A stretch of DNA of 64,000 nt from Aphrophora alni (lineage: Eukaryota > Arthropoda > Insecta > Hemiptera > Aphrophoridae): assembly GCA_963513935.1 (NCBI GenBank), contig OY740769.1, positions 108,789,762 through 108,853,761 of the forward strand, read 5' to 3'. This document shows positions 11,601 to 23,263 of this stretch, in pieces. The notes beneath the pieces were generated by a model. That model was given only the letters and a program-made list of their open reading frames with translations, did not search any database and was not told the origin of the DNA. Each line of letters begins with the position of its first letter. Position 1 is the first letter of the stretch. The position numbers and the translations under genes are program-made.

Positions 11601-13849
11601 TGTTGTCCATTTTGGTTTCCCTGTGGTCTATTACCATTTCCCTTGTTTCCCTGATCATATCTTTTCTGTTGGAAATTTGGCCTAAACCCTTGATTCATGC
11701 CATTACCATTTGCCCTATTAAAATTTTGTTGATTAGTTAACATGGGCCTATTGTTGTTGTTTTGCATATTGGGTGGTGGAAATCTAGTAAAATTATTTGG
11801 TCCCCTAAACCTATTCTCTCCCCTTGTCTCTTGAAAATGGGATGGTGCCCTAAATCGAAATCCTTCCTGTCCTAATTGCTGTGGTTGAAAATTTTTATAC
11901 ATGGGTCTGTCCATATCTATCCTATTGTCCCCCTGTCTTGTCCTATCTGGTCCTAATAACTTTTGACTTTCTTGCCAACTTAAGATTAACTTTTCTAGGT
12001 CATTAACATTTTTAGGCCTAGCTGCTAACATCATTAACTCTAGTTTTTCAGGCATTTTCCTACTTATATGTCTTACAAATGTATCCATAGACATCGGCGG
12101 ATCTAAAAATTGTGTCTTATTATATAAGCTCATCACATATCTAAATACTTCTTCCATCGGTCCCCTAAAATAGCTTCCTACCAATAATTTAGTTTTCAAT
12201 TGTTCCTGTTTCTCTTCAGACCAAAACCTATCTAGAAATGCTACTCTAAATTCTTCAAATTTACCCCACTCATTCTTGTGTGCCTCAAACCATAATTCTG
12301 CTTCACCTTTAAAATATTTTCTTAAACAACCTAACTTTATCTTCCATTGTCCCCCATTTATTTTGTTAAATGTCTCTATAGCTTCTATAAATACCTTCGG
12401 GTGCGGTTCTAACCTTTCATTTTGAAACTCTGGAATTATAGTCTCATTAATTATATTCGCACTTGTATAAGTACCCTGACTTATGCTACCCTGTTCGATA
12501 AAATTCTCCCTTATTTTTTGCATAAACTCTCCTTCGAATTTTAAAGTTAGGCTATTAATCTGATCATCTACACTACTTTTTAGTTCCAAAATTTCTTGCT
12601 TTTCTAAATTCTTCTGTTTTCCTACTTCTAAGTCTAACAAAGTTATTTTTTCGTCTGTTTTCCCTAACTGCATCTCAAACTTATCTACTCTATTGTTTAC
12701 ATCACTCTTAACCTCTAAAATCTCTTTACAAATTTTGTTCTCAACAACCTTTAGATTATTTTTAGCTTCTATTTGATTACTTAACAACTTTACTTCCGTC
12801 TCAGATTTAACATTATCAATTTCCTTAACTATGCTACATATTTTGTCAGACATATCTATTTCAACTTTAACAATTTTTTCATCAAAATTATTTTCTATAT
12901 CTAACCTAGTTTGCTTAATTTCTTGTCTTAGGCCCTGTTCTACATTTACATAACCTTCTTTAAATTCTGCCCTACTCTCTTCAAATTTTTTGTACATTTC
13001 TTCTTTTAAATCTAAATTATCTTGTCTTAGTTCTAATTTACTCTGTTTCAGGTCATTATCTATCTTATCAAGTTTGACATTATTCTGTTCAAGTTTAATA
13101 TTAAAATTCTCTAGTTTTTCATTAATTTCTAGCTTATTCTGATCAAATTTATTACTTATTTCTTTTAATTCCAAATTGTTTTGATCAAACCTATTATTTA
13201 TACATTCAAACTTCTTATCATTATCTCGTCTAAATTCTAGATTATTCTGTTCAATTTTATTATTTGTTTCTAAGCTATTTTGTTTAATGTCATTACTTAT
13301 ACATTCAAATTTTTTATCATTGTCTTTCCTAAATTCTAAGTTATCTTTTTTCATTTCAATTAGCATTTCTATCATTAACGCCTCATTTTGAGATTTTTTA
13401 CTCTCATCTAACCTATTTGGTTCCATTATCCTAACCTGCTCAATTACACTAACCTGTTCCATTACTCTCACCTCTTCAGCTCTTAATTCCCTATCTGAAT
13501 TTTCTTCTACAATTTCTACCCCTGGTGTTTCTACTAATTTTTTATTCATATTTTCACATCGCTGTTTACTATTTAGAATCCTATCACTATCAAACCCATT
13601 AAAATCCGAACCTGAACTACTATTCGCGTTCACACTTGAACGTCTACTATTACTATTACTACTTATTTCTTGATCTAAAATATTTTGTGCAAATTGTTCA
13701 TCTGTTTGCTCATTACTTTGCGACTCCTTCTGTAAATTATCAAAAATATCCCCCATAAATTCCAATGGCTCTATATTATTTAAAGAATTTTGATTTCCTA
13801 ACCCTACCTGTTCATCATTATTATTAACATTTACAATTTCTGACTCCAT
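11597..13849 (-). CDS. gag: Gag polyprotein of element A
   Basis: This is a 750-residue structural protein. The N-terminal 130 residues are acidic and low complexity. Residues about 150-430 form a long coiled coil built of imperfect repeats with motifs such as FRRDNDKKFECI and LELKEISNKFDQNKLE. Residues about 465-620 look like a retrotransposon Gag capsid region (FIEAIETFNKINGGQWKIKL, then AELWFEAHKNEWGKFEEF). The C-terminus from about 640 is rich in Asn, Gln, Arg and Gly, with repeated FRxP/NRF motifs and no CCHC knuckle, so RNA binding is probably by the basic tail. It is much longer than typical insect gypsy Gag because of the coiled coil. It ends at TGA 11599-11597, overlapping pol, which is in the -1 frame. 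Confidence 0.92.
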   Translation of the reverse strand: MESEIVNVNNNDEQVGLGNQNSLNNIEPLEFMGDIFDNLQKESQSNEQTDEQFAQNILDQEISSNSNSRRSSVNANSSSGSDFNGFDSDRILNSKQRCENMNKKLVETPGVEIVEENSDRELRAEEVRVMEQVSVIEQVRIMEPNRLDESKKSQNEALMIEMLIEMKKDNLEFRKDNDKKFECISNDIKQNSLETNNKIEQNNLEFRRDNDKKFECINNRFDQNNLELKEISNKFDQNKLEINEKLENFNIKLEQNNVKLDKIDNDLKQSKLELRQDNLDLKEEMYKKFEESRAEFKEGYVNVEQGLRQEIKQTRLDIENNFDEKIVKVEIDMSDKICSIVKEIDNVKSETEVKLLSNQIEAKNNLKVVENKICKEILEVKSDVNNRVDKFEMQLGKTDEKITLLDLEVGKQKNLEKQEILELKSSVDDQINSLTLKFEGEFMQKIRENFIEQGSISQGTYTSANIINETIIPEFQNERLEPHPKVFIEAIETFNKINGGQWKIKLGCLRKYFKGEAELWFEAHKNEWGKFEEFRVAFLDRFWSEEKQEQLKTKLLVGSYFRGPMEEVFRYVMSLYNKTQFLDPPMSMDTFVRHISRKMPEKLELMMLAARPKNVNDLEKLILSWQESQKLLGPDRTRQGDNRIDMDRPMYKNFQPQQLGQEGFRFRAPSHFQETRGENRFRGPNNFTRFPPPNMQNNNNRPMLTNQQNFNRANGNGMNQGFRPNFQQKRYDQGNKGNGNRPQGNQNGQQ
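11615..11621 (-). promoter_or_regulatory. Likely -1 ribosomal frameshift site between gag and pol
   Basis: On the minus strand the heptamer GGGAAAC is read in the gag frame as G GGA AAC, the canonical X-XXY-YYZ slippery form. Slipping back one base leads into a frame that is open straight into pol, 16 nt before the gag stop. An identical heptamer in the same phase 30 nt upstream (11645-11651) would hit TAA after a few codons, so only this one is productive. No downstream pseudoknot was folded. Confidence 0.6.
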
Positions 13850-13977
13850 TTTTATCTTATTATATTTAACACAAAAAATTTTTTAAAAAGAATCTTTCTT
13901 ATTATGATAGAGAGAGTCCTTACCTTGATTTTAAGAGTTCTCATTACCAAAATCACTGTTTATTTCGACTAAAAAGG

Positions 13978-13995
13978 CCCACAGTTGCGGCGACA
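13978..13995 (-). other. Primer-binding site of element A
   Basis: On the minus strand, TGTCGCCGCAACTGTGGG starts two bases after the 5' LTR end. The position and the TGTCGCC...GTGGG shape fit a tRNA 3'-end complement. Element B has the related TGTCGCCCAACTCATGGGGC, also two bases after a CACA end. I cannot name the primer tRNA. Confidence 0.7.
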
Positions 13996-13997
13996 TT

Positions 13998-15317
13998 TGT
14001 AACAATTCATAAATGGCTGTGTAGTTATATTTAATGTTATTTATTTGTTAATTTGCTCGACTTTAGGGCGCCAGGTTTGCTTTAGCATACCAATTTTGAA
14101 AAAAGAATGAATTTAATTATTTGAAAGAAAGAAAAAATCTCTGGGGTCGCAAGTTCTTTTTACAGTGTACTTACAGTGGATTTTGGTTTTAAATGAGAAC
14201 ACTTTGGCTGAAATGTTACAAAGAAAACATTTATTAAAGACAAGTAAGTTTTTATACATTAGCATTTGTTATAGAGACATATATCATGAAAACAACTATA
14301 GCTATCATCTTAGTTAAATTACTTTTTATCTTCTCAGAGGGAGAACTGATCTTTTATTCTTTGAATTTAAAATTGACTCTAAGTTGCAACTAAAATTGAT
14401 TTTATGAATAAAAACAAATTGAAATTCCTTTAAAAAGGTTAAATAAGTCATCAGACATTTATTTCTTCTTTACATAAAAAGAAATTGTTATCCTTTATAT
14501 ATCAAATTTATGTAATAAAAGTTAAGATATTAAACATTGTAAATTTCTATACAATAACAAAGTAAATATAATGTGTTATTTAACACTAGTTACCAGACCT
14601 TAGTCATTGTACATAATTCAATGATGTTCCTGCAGCGTCCTAAAAATGCCGTCGTTGTGTCCGTGGCGAAGTTGTATTTGCACCTCACGAATGTTTATAA
14701 AAAGAAAATCTGTTTATACATTAGTCCATTCTACAATTTGTAACTGTTCATTTTCCGACCGCATTACTATGACACACGCTAATTGTTTATTGTCTATTCG
14801 CGTGAACACGTCTGATCAATTTAACTGTTCAAACAGAGTTTTAACACACTCTCACTCTTAATCGACCAACGATTAAATTCTTTACATTTTCTATTTTACT
14901 ACATATCAAATTATTACATCGCACTATGTCCTTTCTTTCCTCAACTCTTCAAAACACATCTTTTCCCTCCAAGCTCTGGACTTCAACCTTTTTAGAACAC
15001 AACCTGTCACTCCTAACGCTGGACTAAGACTGCTGTTGCCATGAGGCAAATTCTTACTTCCGAAAGCGTTCTTTCCGGTTACTGTTCACACATTTTACCG
15101 CACTGCCGTAAAATACAAATAATTTACATTTTATAACAAACAAACTAAATTACATTAAAATTAAACATAATAATTCATACTGTTGTCTTGAAAATCCATT
15201 TTTCTTTTATAAATGACGTTACTAAATTTAAATTATTATTTGAATCTCTTATCTCTTTGGCTTAACCGCGTCTTTTAAATGAGTCTATTTTAAAATCTGA
15301 CTTTTCACATTGTCACA
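13998..15317 (-). repeat. 5' LTR of element A
   Basis: The LTR begins (minus strand) TGTGACAATGTGAAAAG at 15317 and ends GAATTGTTACA at 13998. It matches the copy at 3622-4941 almost base for base over the outer 1285 bp. On the minus strand a TATA-like TTTATAAA near 14692-14700 precedes a relatively GC-rich stretch and could be the promoter. A GGCGCC palindrome lies near 14067. A 71-codon open frame on the plus strand is antisense to the element and is not taken as a gene. Confidence 0.93.
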
Positions 15318-15432
15318 AATTTAATAATGACTCTTTTATTTTGTATTGCAGAAAACATGTTTGGGCATCATCAATTACCTATGGTCCTTAATTAATTATA
15401 TTACATATAATGACATAGTTGTCTTATATTAC

Positions 15433-15536
15433 CTGCAGCAATTCCATAAAACATAATGCTGGTTAACAGAGAAGACATGATAAGAGAGGTTGCTATACTA
15501 ACTCGATGAGTTCTTGTAAGACAAGTACGGGGATGG
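15433..15536 (-). CDS. Polycystin-1-like gene, exon 8 (start of TM2)
   Basis: This 104-nt exon lies between a TGTTACAG acceptor and a GTAATA donor. It encodes HPRTCLTRTHRVSIATSLIM followed by SSLLTSIMFYGIAA. The short basic stretch TRTHRVS leading into a hydrophobic helix ending MFYG matches the region before and within TM2 of polycystin-1-like proteins (FTRxQR...). It ends in phase 1. The next exons are not found in 1-3618, so the remaining membrane spans and C-terminus lie left of the window or were missed. Gypsy element A is inserted 111 bp downstream, in the same orientation. Confidence 0.88.
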
Positions 15537-18500
15537 CTGTAACATATAATTAACATAACTTATCCAAAGGAGTAAACAAGAAACAGATATTATTTGGAAA
15601 ACATGTAACTTAAATTAATATATTTACTAGTAACCTATTAGAAAATAACCTGCATAAAAATTCTGTCATAAAAATGACTATATACTGTTCTTCTTTAGTT
15701 CTTTATGGGTGAATACCTATATATAGATTTCACTCATTGAGTTCATATTGGTGACTATATCTTCACTCCTATAGGTGACTAAACCCAATGGACCTTATAG
15801 GATTCATCATTCAATTCACTTTGCTCATATCATGTGTATATTAGTATATGAAATGTATAATGAACAATTAATAAAAATAATGACAATTTTTATTAGTTTT
15901 AGAATAAAGTACAGTATAATAAAAATAAATTTATATTTCTTTATTTCCAAAATCAACTTCTACTCTTTATTTTCAGAATTCAACTATTATTTTAATAATA
16001 AAACAAATCAAATTACTGTTATAAGTCAAATAAATTTATCAGCTATAGGCCTAAGTTATGGAAATGTCTAGTTGTTAATTGCAATATCCTATGTAATAAA
16101 CTGATTAGCTATTACATGTTCATTTTTAGATAATGGTATAGAAATAGGAATTTAAACATTTTTAACTTGATATAATAATTTTTAAATTCCAATAATGATA
16201 ATAATAATAATAATAATACAAAGTCCTTTCTTACGTTATTTTTGCACCAACTAAACGTTAAATTAACTTTACAATCATTCTTTTTACAATACATAAACAT
16301 TACAGAAAAACCATATTTGTATAGATTTAATCAATTATATTCAATATTTTTGATTACTCCTGGCATATGTTATTAATAAGTATTTTAATACTTTTATATA
16401 AACTTGTAACACACTTTTCTATAATAAGGTAATAAGGAAAAAGTAAAAAAAAAACAAAACAAAAAAAACAACAATAATAATAACCATATAACTGGTAATA
16501 ATTTTACGTAAAACACTGATTTGTTGGTGGATATTGCACGCTTAACTATTGAGTGTTATATATCATTTACTCAGAAAACTGAAAATAACATCCCTATGTA
16601 CAAATTAAAAAAAAAAAAAAAAATACTTCATTTTATGTAGAGATTCAGTTGACAAAAGTAGACAAAGTTTTTTTATTTGTTTAATTATACAATGCAAATT
16701 GGAGAAATTATTTGTTTTTCTAAATGTGAGATATAGAAGATGTGTAGGCTATATTATTAAAATAAGAAGAAATTAATTTTGTATCGTAACTCATTATACA
16801 AAATAATTTATAATTGTATAGAACATTGCTATAGATGAGTTGACAACATTTGATGAGTGAAACACATTTATGAAAGTGTTGTCAATTTTTGAAAAATAAT
16901 ATTTTTAAACATTATCAATAAAGAAAAAATTGAAAACTCAGCTATTGTTTGGGCGTTTGATGTCAAATTCGAGAGCATTGGAAAAAAAATAGCGATGATA
17001 ATATCATTTTTAGTAAAGTATACACATGGATCATAATTTTGAGCCATATCTGTTTAAAAACGGCAAGTTGAGTCATAACCGCAACTTTTTTACAAGTTAT
17101 AAAGTTAATCCACTTTGCCATATACATGAAATAATTAAAATGCATTAGTACCTGCTTATTTAATGATTCTTCTAATATTTATTACTGTATAGTTTCCACA
17201 AGCTAAGCCAACCATAAGGTTATAGATAGCAGACAGATATGTATTAAAACGTGAAGTGTAGTAAATCTTTAAAATAATTAATCCATTGAAATTTAATTGA
17301 TTAATTCGACCTACCTCAACAAACTAATTACATGTTTTAACCATACATTAGAATACATAAATTATTTACACACAAAAAAGAAATATTTTGTTAAATTTGC
17401 TGATTGTTATGTAACACAGATTGCTGATAACATTTACACAGAAAAAAGAACTAATTTTTTTCAATTTTTAAAGTTTATACACAATATTTAAACTTACTAA
17501 AAACAAATTTAATAACATGTTTGTAGATTAGAAGACACAGGCTTACCTTGGAAAGTGGTCCTTGGTATATTTCTTAGTAACATGCAAACAGTAAAAAACA
17601 ATAAAACACTTAAATTCTGAAATATTATGTAAACACTGTTCATATTCTCAATCAGTAGAGAGAATAGAAAGTAAACTATTGGGTATAGAAATTATTGTGA
17701 ACTCTCAGTATAATAAGTGTTCTATTCTCTATTCCATTTCAGTCTTTTATTGTTTTTTATTTGTGTACTACTAGGTAGGGATGTGCGAACCCTCAAAATT
17801 TTCAGTTTCGAACAATGACCTCAAAATTATTGAGCCCTTGATTTTTCGAGCCTGGTTCGAATGTTTGACTTGATTTTCTGAGCCTGGTTTAATTTTACAA
17901 ACTCAGAACGGTTTTCCGAGTAGGTCTTGTATTTACAAGCTTGTCTTGTATTCCAAACAAGGCGCAAACTGATGGAATAATATTACAATAAAAACGATAA
18001 AACATGAACTAAGAAATGAGAAAAAATAGTCAAAATTTGTGTTCCGAGAATTTATAAAAACAGTCTTACTGATAACATCACATTGATTTCTATCCTTTAT
18101 TACATAATACATTCGTTTGATGCTTTCCTTTACCACCATTCATTTTAAATATAAACAATTTAATTAGAAAAATAGATACATGTAAAGAAAATGGAACATA
18201 TGAAAATACATTTATGTTTATTGTAAAGTATATTATTCTGTAAAAACTATTGAATCCGATTAAAAACTCTGCAGGAGTGAATTCAAATTTCATTTTTTTG
18301 GAATAAACTTTTTAATCCAAGATATTTTACTAAAATAAGATATTTGACCTGCAAATTCCGTAGGTATTAAACATGCTTCAATTATACTTTATTTTTACAA
18401 GGTAATTAAATATATAGAATGTGATCTACTTTTAAAATTTTTGATTTTTTCATTAAGGTACATAGATATGTATTTTTAATCACAACTTTATCCAATGTTT

Positions 18501-20380
18501 GCCTTTAGCCAATGAAAAACAAAAACACAAAGTTTTTTTTTTCTGTTTTATTTGACACTTGTTGAAGGCAACAGGATGAATGAAGCAAATCTATTTTCTG
18601 TCAACTTTTAGATATCTCTCTTTTCAAAGGTCTGCATTGTTTTTTAGCTTGTACAGACAGAATTTATTAGTATGATAGGGCAGAGTTTAATTTAAAGTTC
18701 AGTGTCTGATGTTCCCATAATTTTTGGAGGTTTTTATTTTAACTGGCGATAATTATAACCTTTCTAAAAACAAGACTATCACAGTTACATTATGCTAAGT
18801 TATAGGCACAGATTTTTATAAAGTGTAAGACATTAAAGTAAAATATAAGATACAACGTCAGATTTCCAGTTTGACAATTCTCAAACATTATTGATTTTGA
18901 ATTTTTTTAAATTACACCAATTCAATTTGGCTATTCTTTTACAAATAATGGTCAAACAATTATATCAGAATTAATTGTATTATTATTAAAGACAGATGTA
19001 AGCCATTATTCTCCTATTACAGGAGACTGTAAAATATGTGTAAATGGGAAGTTTAGTCCGTAGAGGTACATAGACCTGATTATAAATCAATACAAACACC
19101 CATTCAAGGCGAACTATACTTTGTCAAGTTCAGGTTGGCGGGTGGAGCCAGGACTACCTGAGGCCACCTCTATAATCCCTCGCCGCGTCCTCCTGAGCTG
19201 TACGCTGCCTAGGCGATGAGTCACCTACTAGCTGTGTTTATACAAAGGTACACTTTCTTAACAGAATAATAATTTAACATGTTTAAAAGTATATTTGAAA
19301 TCTAATAAAAAAGTTATGAAAAATGGTACCAAACTTGACCTAGGTATTAGAACATTTAATACGAACTTTATTAAGAATTGTTTACATTGTGACTGTGACT
19401 TTTTATTTAGACAATTTAGAAGGCAAGTTTTAAGCTGTAATGAATATTAAAAGCTTTACTTAGTTCAGACCGCTGTAGGTTTAATAGTTAATATACTATT
19501 GTGTAGTATTGTATTTTTATTGTTGTGTAGGATTTGTATTGTATAATATAGCATTGTATATAGCATATTGTGTATATAACTTTTTCTTCGATTGTTATTG
19601 TAATTTGTATTAAACACATTATATTTCAGTAAAAGATTTACTATTATTAAAAAATTCTACGGTCAATTTACTTTTACCCAAACAGTCCCTAAGTAAAGCA
19701 TGATTTTGCTGAGGAGTGAATGTAAGTGAACCGTCACGTTCGGGTCAGTTACACTGAATCAGGTTTACTCGGCTCCACTCGACATAAAGCGTGCTCAAGT
19801 CGGTGATGCACTGAATCATCTATACTCAGCTGCAATCGTCATCAGCCACGTTTACTGTCCGACAAGAAGTGCATCGATCTAATGTTAATGTATATGATCA
19901 GTGAAATATTTAAAGTGTTTTTCATCATACTGCTTCAAAGAGAGCTGTTTTCTACATGCATTGAGATGCTAAAGTTGTTCTTTTTAGTCCTAGGAACTGA
20001 GGTTGAGGTCATCAGCTGTTACTTTGTTTATACGAATTAATTAACAATTGTAAAACATCTATAAAAACAACCAATATCTCGATTGTAAATAACTGTTAAA
20101 ACAGGTATTACCTTCGATTTGAAGGTAAATAGCTTATAACATTTTAGTTTTTGTGAAATTGTTTTCATATTTTATTTGTAGTAAAACGTAAAATATAGTT
20201 CTATCAATTGGACCAAAAGAAGCTTTTCGATCCTTGCTCATATTCCGGCCTTGGTTCCGCCTCAGCCATTAAACTTGAGCTTGTATTGAGAAGCTTCACT
20301 TTTAGTCCTAATGATGAAATATACTATACAATTTGTGCTGCATTTTACTAATAGTGAAAAATGTATTTCGTATCAAGGTA

Positions 20381-20825
20381 CCTTCTCGCATTTCTCCAAT
20401 AATATGAAGGACTTAGACATCATTTAGTATAAGTTAAAAATGATATTAATAAATTTCTCGCAGAAATAAATAATACATACAATAATATTTTAAGTAAAAA
20501 TTTCATGCACACATTTCACAGTGAAATTTTATTATATTTTTGTTTATTTAAATATTACTATTATTTATTTACATTTATACATTGATAAATCTGTATTAAG
20601 GTAATGCTCGCATTTCTCCAATAATATGAAGGACTTAGACATCAATTTTAGTATAAGTTAATAATGATATCAATAAATTTCTCGCAAAAATAAATAATAC
20701 GTATAATAGTTAACTACTCATAAGTAGTTAATTATTTTTTTAAAGTAAAAATTTCATGCACACTTTTCCCAGTGAAATTGTCATTTCTTTTTCTTTATTT
20801 AAATATTATTATTATTTATTTATTG
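20381..20825. repeat. Two-unit tandem repeat of about 222 bp
   Basis: Two head-to-tail copies begin with CTCGCATTTCTCCAATAATA at about 20385 and 20606 and run through the same ATTTCATGCACAC block (20502 and 20751). They differ by scattered substitutions and small indels, so the duplication is old. Confidence 0.8.
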
Positions 20826-20882
20826 CTTTTTGTGGCATAAGGTTTTCACCTAACCATACATATTATATGGTGTCATAAAAGT

Positions 20883-20888
<6 letters not shown>

Positions 20889-20921
<33 letters not shown>
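20889..20921. repeat. (TA)n microsatellite
   Basis: A short pure TA run. Similar AT runs occur at 44085-44127 inside element B and 27331-27350 in the palindrome. Confidence 0.9.
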
Positions 20922-20924
<3 letters not shown>

Positions 20925-21475
20925 AATTTTTTGTTTTATCTACAAATCCATAATTATTAATGGTCTGTAATAAAAAATGTAATTGTTAGAAAGAACGTGA
21001 ATGAAATGGGTTTGTAATATAATTTCAAACCAAAGCTAGTTTGTATTCTTTAGTTCGATTGAAAGTGTCTATTTCCCGTCAATTACAGCTACTTTGCCTT
21101 TCCCACAATACTGGTTTCTCCGTAGTGTAACCTTTCACTAACCATGGATATAAAAAAAAAAAAAAAAAAAAAATAGCTACAGATCTCTTTGGAAATACCT
21201 ATTTTAATAACCTGGTATTTCTTTTCCCTGAAATAAAAATATCTGAATAATAATATTCTCCTTATAATTAAAAATACAAAATTAATCATTGAATTCTAAT
21301 GGAGGCACCCTAAAAAGAAATATATATATATATATATAGCAATCCTAATACTATGACATGATATAACATGGATAAATTATAAAGTCCAAGTCCTTTCCTG
21401 TCTTTATAAACTTTAAAACAATGGTTACTAATATATAATTTACTCCAGGTACGAACAATACATATTAAGTATTAC

Positions 21476-21691
21476 CAAAAGAATATACTCATCCAAAGAT
21501 GAGCTTCTCTGAAGTAATAAAAAGCATTACTCATAACCAATCTATCCCAATGTGTAATATCTTTTAGTGATGACGGCTTCAACATAGCTTCCACAAACTT
21601 TCCATATGTGCCAATGGAAAACCAACTCTCCACCAGAAATGAATATTCTTTCTTAAACACTAAATCGTGTACTACTATTTTCACACAATAC
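21476..21691 (-). CDS. Polycystin-1-like gene, exon 7 (PLAT end and cytoplasmic loop)
   Basis: This 216-nt exon starts after GTTTTCCAG with the single base completing Trp, then YCVKIVVHDLVFKKEYSFLV, the last PLAT strands (V-V-V-x-D-L pattern), followed by ESWFSIGTYG. It continues through a loop and ends REAHLWMSIFF plus TG at a GTAATA donor. HLWxSIF is the conserved segment preceding TM2 in PKD1-like proteins. The phase-2 end joins exon 8 to give Cys. The whole PLAT domain (exons 5-7) is therefore intact, with no stop or frameshift. Confidence 0.92.
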
Positions 21692-23263
21692 CTGGAAAAC
21701 AAAAGAAATATTTAATACCAATAATACACTAACAATTTACTATGGTTTGAAAACTAAAATTAAACCTATGAAACTAAAATCGTGCCAAATTACTTATTTA
21801 AGCTCAGGAAAAAATAATTTTAGCTTTGAGCTATTAGCATATACAAAGGCTTACAAGACCAAATTTTAAAATTATGATGATGTTTGACAAACATAGTTCC
21901 AAGAAATACATTTAAATTTAACAGTACATTTGAAATTATTTGCAACATTCCATAATTTTACAAAATTATAAAATCGAATAATATTTACAAATATAACGAA
22001 ATGTAATATCGCGGATATAGCAGAACGGGAAGACGGAAGGCTACGCCTACATTCTCGGTCAGGCAACCGGGGCAGATCGAATGATGTCACGGAAGATAAC
22101 GAGATCTCATTGGCTAGGACAAAAGATGTCAATTTTTCAAACATATTTAAAGATATTTTAGTTATACGGAATATAGAGAAATAATTATATTACGAGATCG
22201 TACAAAATAAAAATAAAAATAATATAAAAATCTTTACATATCTTTCGGATTAAATAAAAAACCTATCAAAATTATGACAACGAATTCGTTTCATACCGTG
22301 TATTAAGATAAGTATTATAAACGTTATCTTATAAAATTTTGGAAAAGAAGCCAAGCAAGAAGAAAGCGTCTTTTGAAGAATCCAGTTTTAACATTGAAAA
22401 CGTATAGACACGTAGAGCGACAGACAACAAAATTTGATTTTTCAATTGTGAAAAGTAAAGAAAAGTATGGTTTTTTTGTGCTTGACGAGAGGATATATAA
22501 GTGCTAAGAATACCAGAACTCCAAATAAACAGTACCAAGACTATAATACGACAAATTGGTGAGATCTATCCAAAATATTTCGAACTTTCTAATTTCCAAA
22601 ACAAAATTTTCAAATTAATTTTTTTATAATCGAAATTTAATCTAATATTTGGTTGAAAATTTCAATAATTACGATCAGGAGACTGGATAAAGTCGGCACG
22701 TTACCTACCCTGAGATTGTTTTATATATATAAGACAATATAATTTTTCAATTGTGCTTGTTATCAAACAATTGTATTTCGTTTAATATTTAACTTATTTT
22801 TTGTTTCTAATTCTTGATCGTTTTTCTTGGAGTTTTTGATATACAGTAATAAAATTTAATTTGTTTGTTTACTTTGTAAACCCATTTGTGTGTTCATTTA
22901 CCATTGAGAGTAAAACCCATAAATTAATTAACAAAAATTGTATATTATAGTGTTTCATGAGGAATGAAGGCATCAGAAGAATGAAAACTCTGTATTTTTG
23001 TTTGGTGAAAATGAATCCTAGATGAGTTCAAGAACTTCATTTTATATTCCTAAAATAGGGATCACACTCATATAAGCTATTATTTTAACTTTAGTTGAAA
23101 TAATTTTTCAATTACAGTTTTGACGTTAAATGTTGATCTTTAAGACTGAGTCATAGTGATCCAACAGTTGTTTCTAGCATCAAAAAAATTACGCAAATTA
23201 TCAGATATTTTGTTTAGTTCAAATGAGAAATGAATGTTGAAATTAGAAAATAAATTAACTAAC
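21692..23263. other. Intron 6 with possible LTR remnant
   Basis: About 1.6 kb lies between host exons 7 and 6. A CpG-richer patch at 22010-22090 and a TATA-like GATATATAAG with AATAAA and a TACGACA end (about 22491-22552) resemble an LTR, but no partner LTR or target duplication was found. Confidence 0.3.

Larger units (their letters stand above)
3622..15317 (-). mobile_element. Complete Ty3/gypsy LTR retrotransposon A
   Basis: This 11,696-bp element is on the minus strand. It has two LTRs of 1320 bp each, TG...CA ends, a 4-bp AATT target duplication (3618-3621 and 15318-15321), a primer-binding site two bases inside the 5' LTR, gag, pol, a long 3' noncoding tail and a purine tract before the 3' LTR. 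The LTRs differ at one base in their main body (A at about 4220 versus T) plus a 22-bp patch near the outer end, so insertion is recent. It lies in an intron of the polycystin-like gene in sense orientation. No envelope gene is recognisable. The size, long LTRs and large coiled-coil Gag recall Osvaldo-type elements, but the clade is an inference. Confidence 0.95.
15537..21475. other. Intron 7 of the polycystin-like gene
   Basis: This 5.9 kb AT-rich stretch contains no convincing gene. It includes simple ATA repeats (16195-16218), a CpG-richer patch at 19120-19220, short imperfect repeats with CACTGAATCA at 19755-19830, the tandem duplication at 20381-20825 and the TA run at 20889-20921. Confidence 0.5.

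Noticed and set aside
14057..14080. TGGCGCCC near the LTR end of A read as a primer-binding site
   Set aside because: It is inside both LTR copies, about 65 bp before the LTR end; the true PBS follows the CA end at 13998.
4270..14861. Identical 71-codon plus-strand ORFs in both A LTRs (4270-4485, 14646-14861)
   Set aside because: They lie antisense to the element within LTRs; duplication is due to the LTRs, and no motif is present.
17547..17616. Hydrophobic candidate exon on the minus strand with CAG acceptor and GTAAGC donor
   Set aside because: Its phase does not fit: joining exon 7 (ending TG) to its first base A makes TGA, whereas exon 7 joins exon 8 directly in frame.
17765..17930. TAGGTAGGGATGTGCGAAC as a hAT-type terminal repeat
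   Set aside because: No inverted partner or 8-bp duplication could be found.
22001..22552. Possible solo LTR with TATA-like box and TACGACA end
   Set aside because: No matching flanking duplication, partner LTR or coding region; kept only as a remark in the intron entry.
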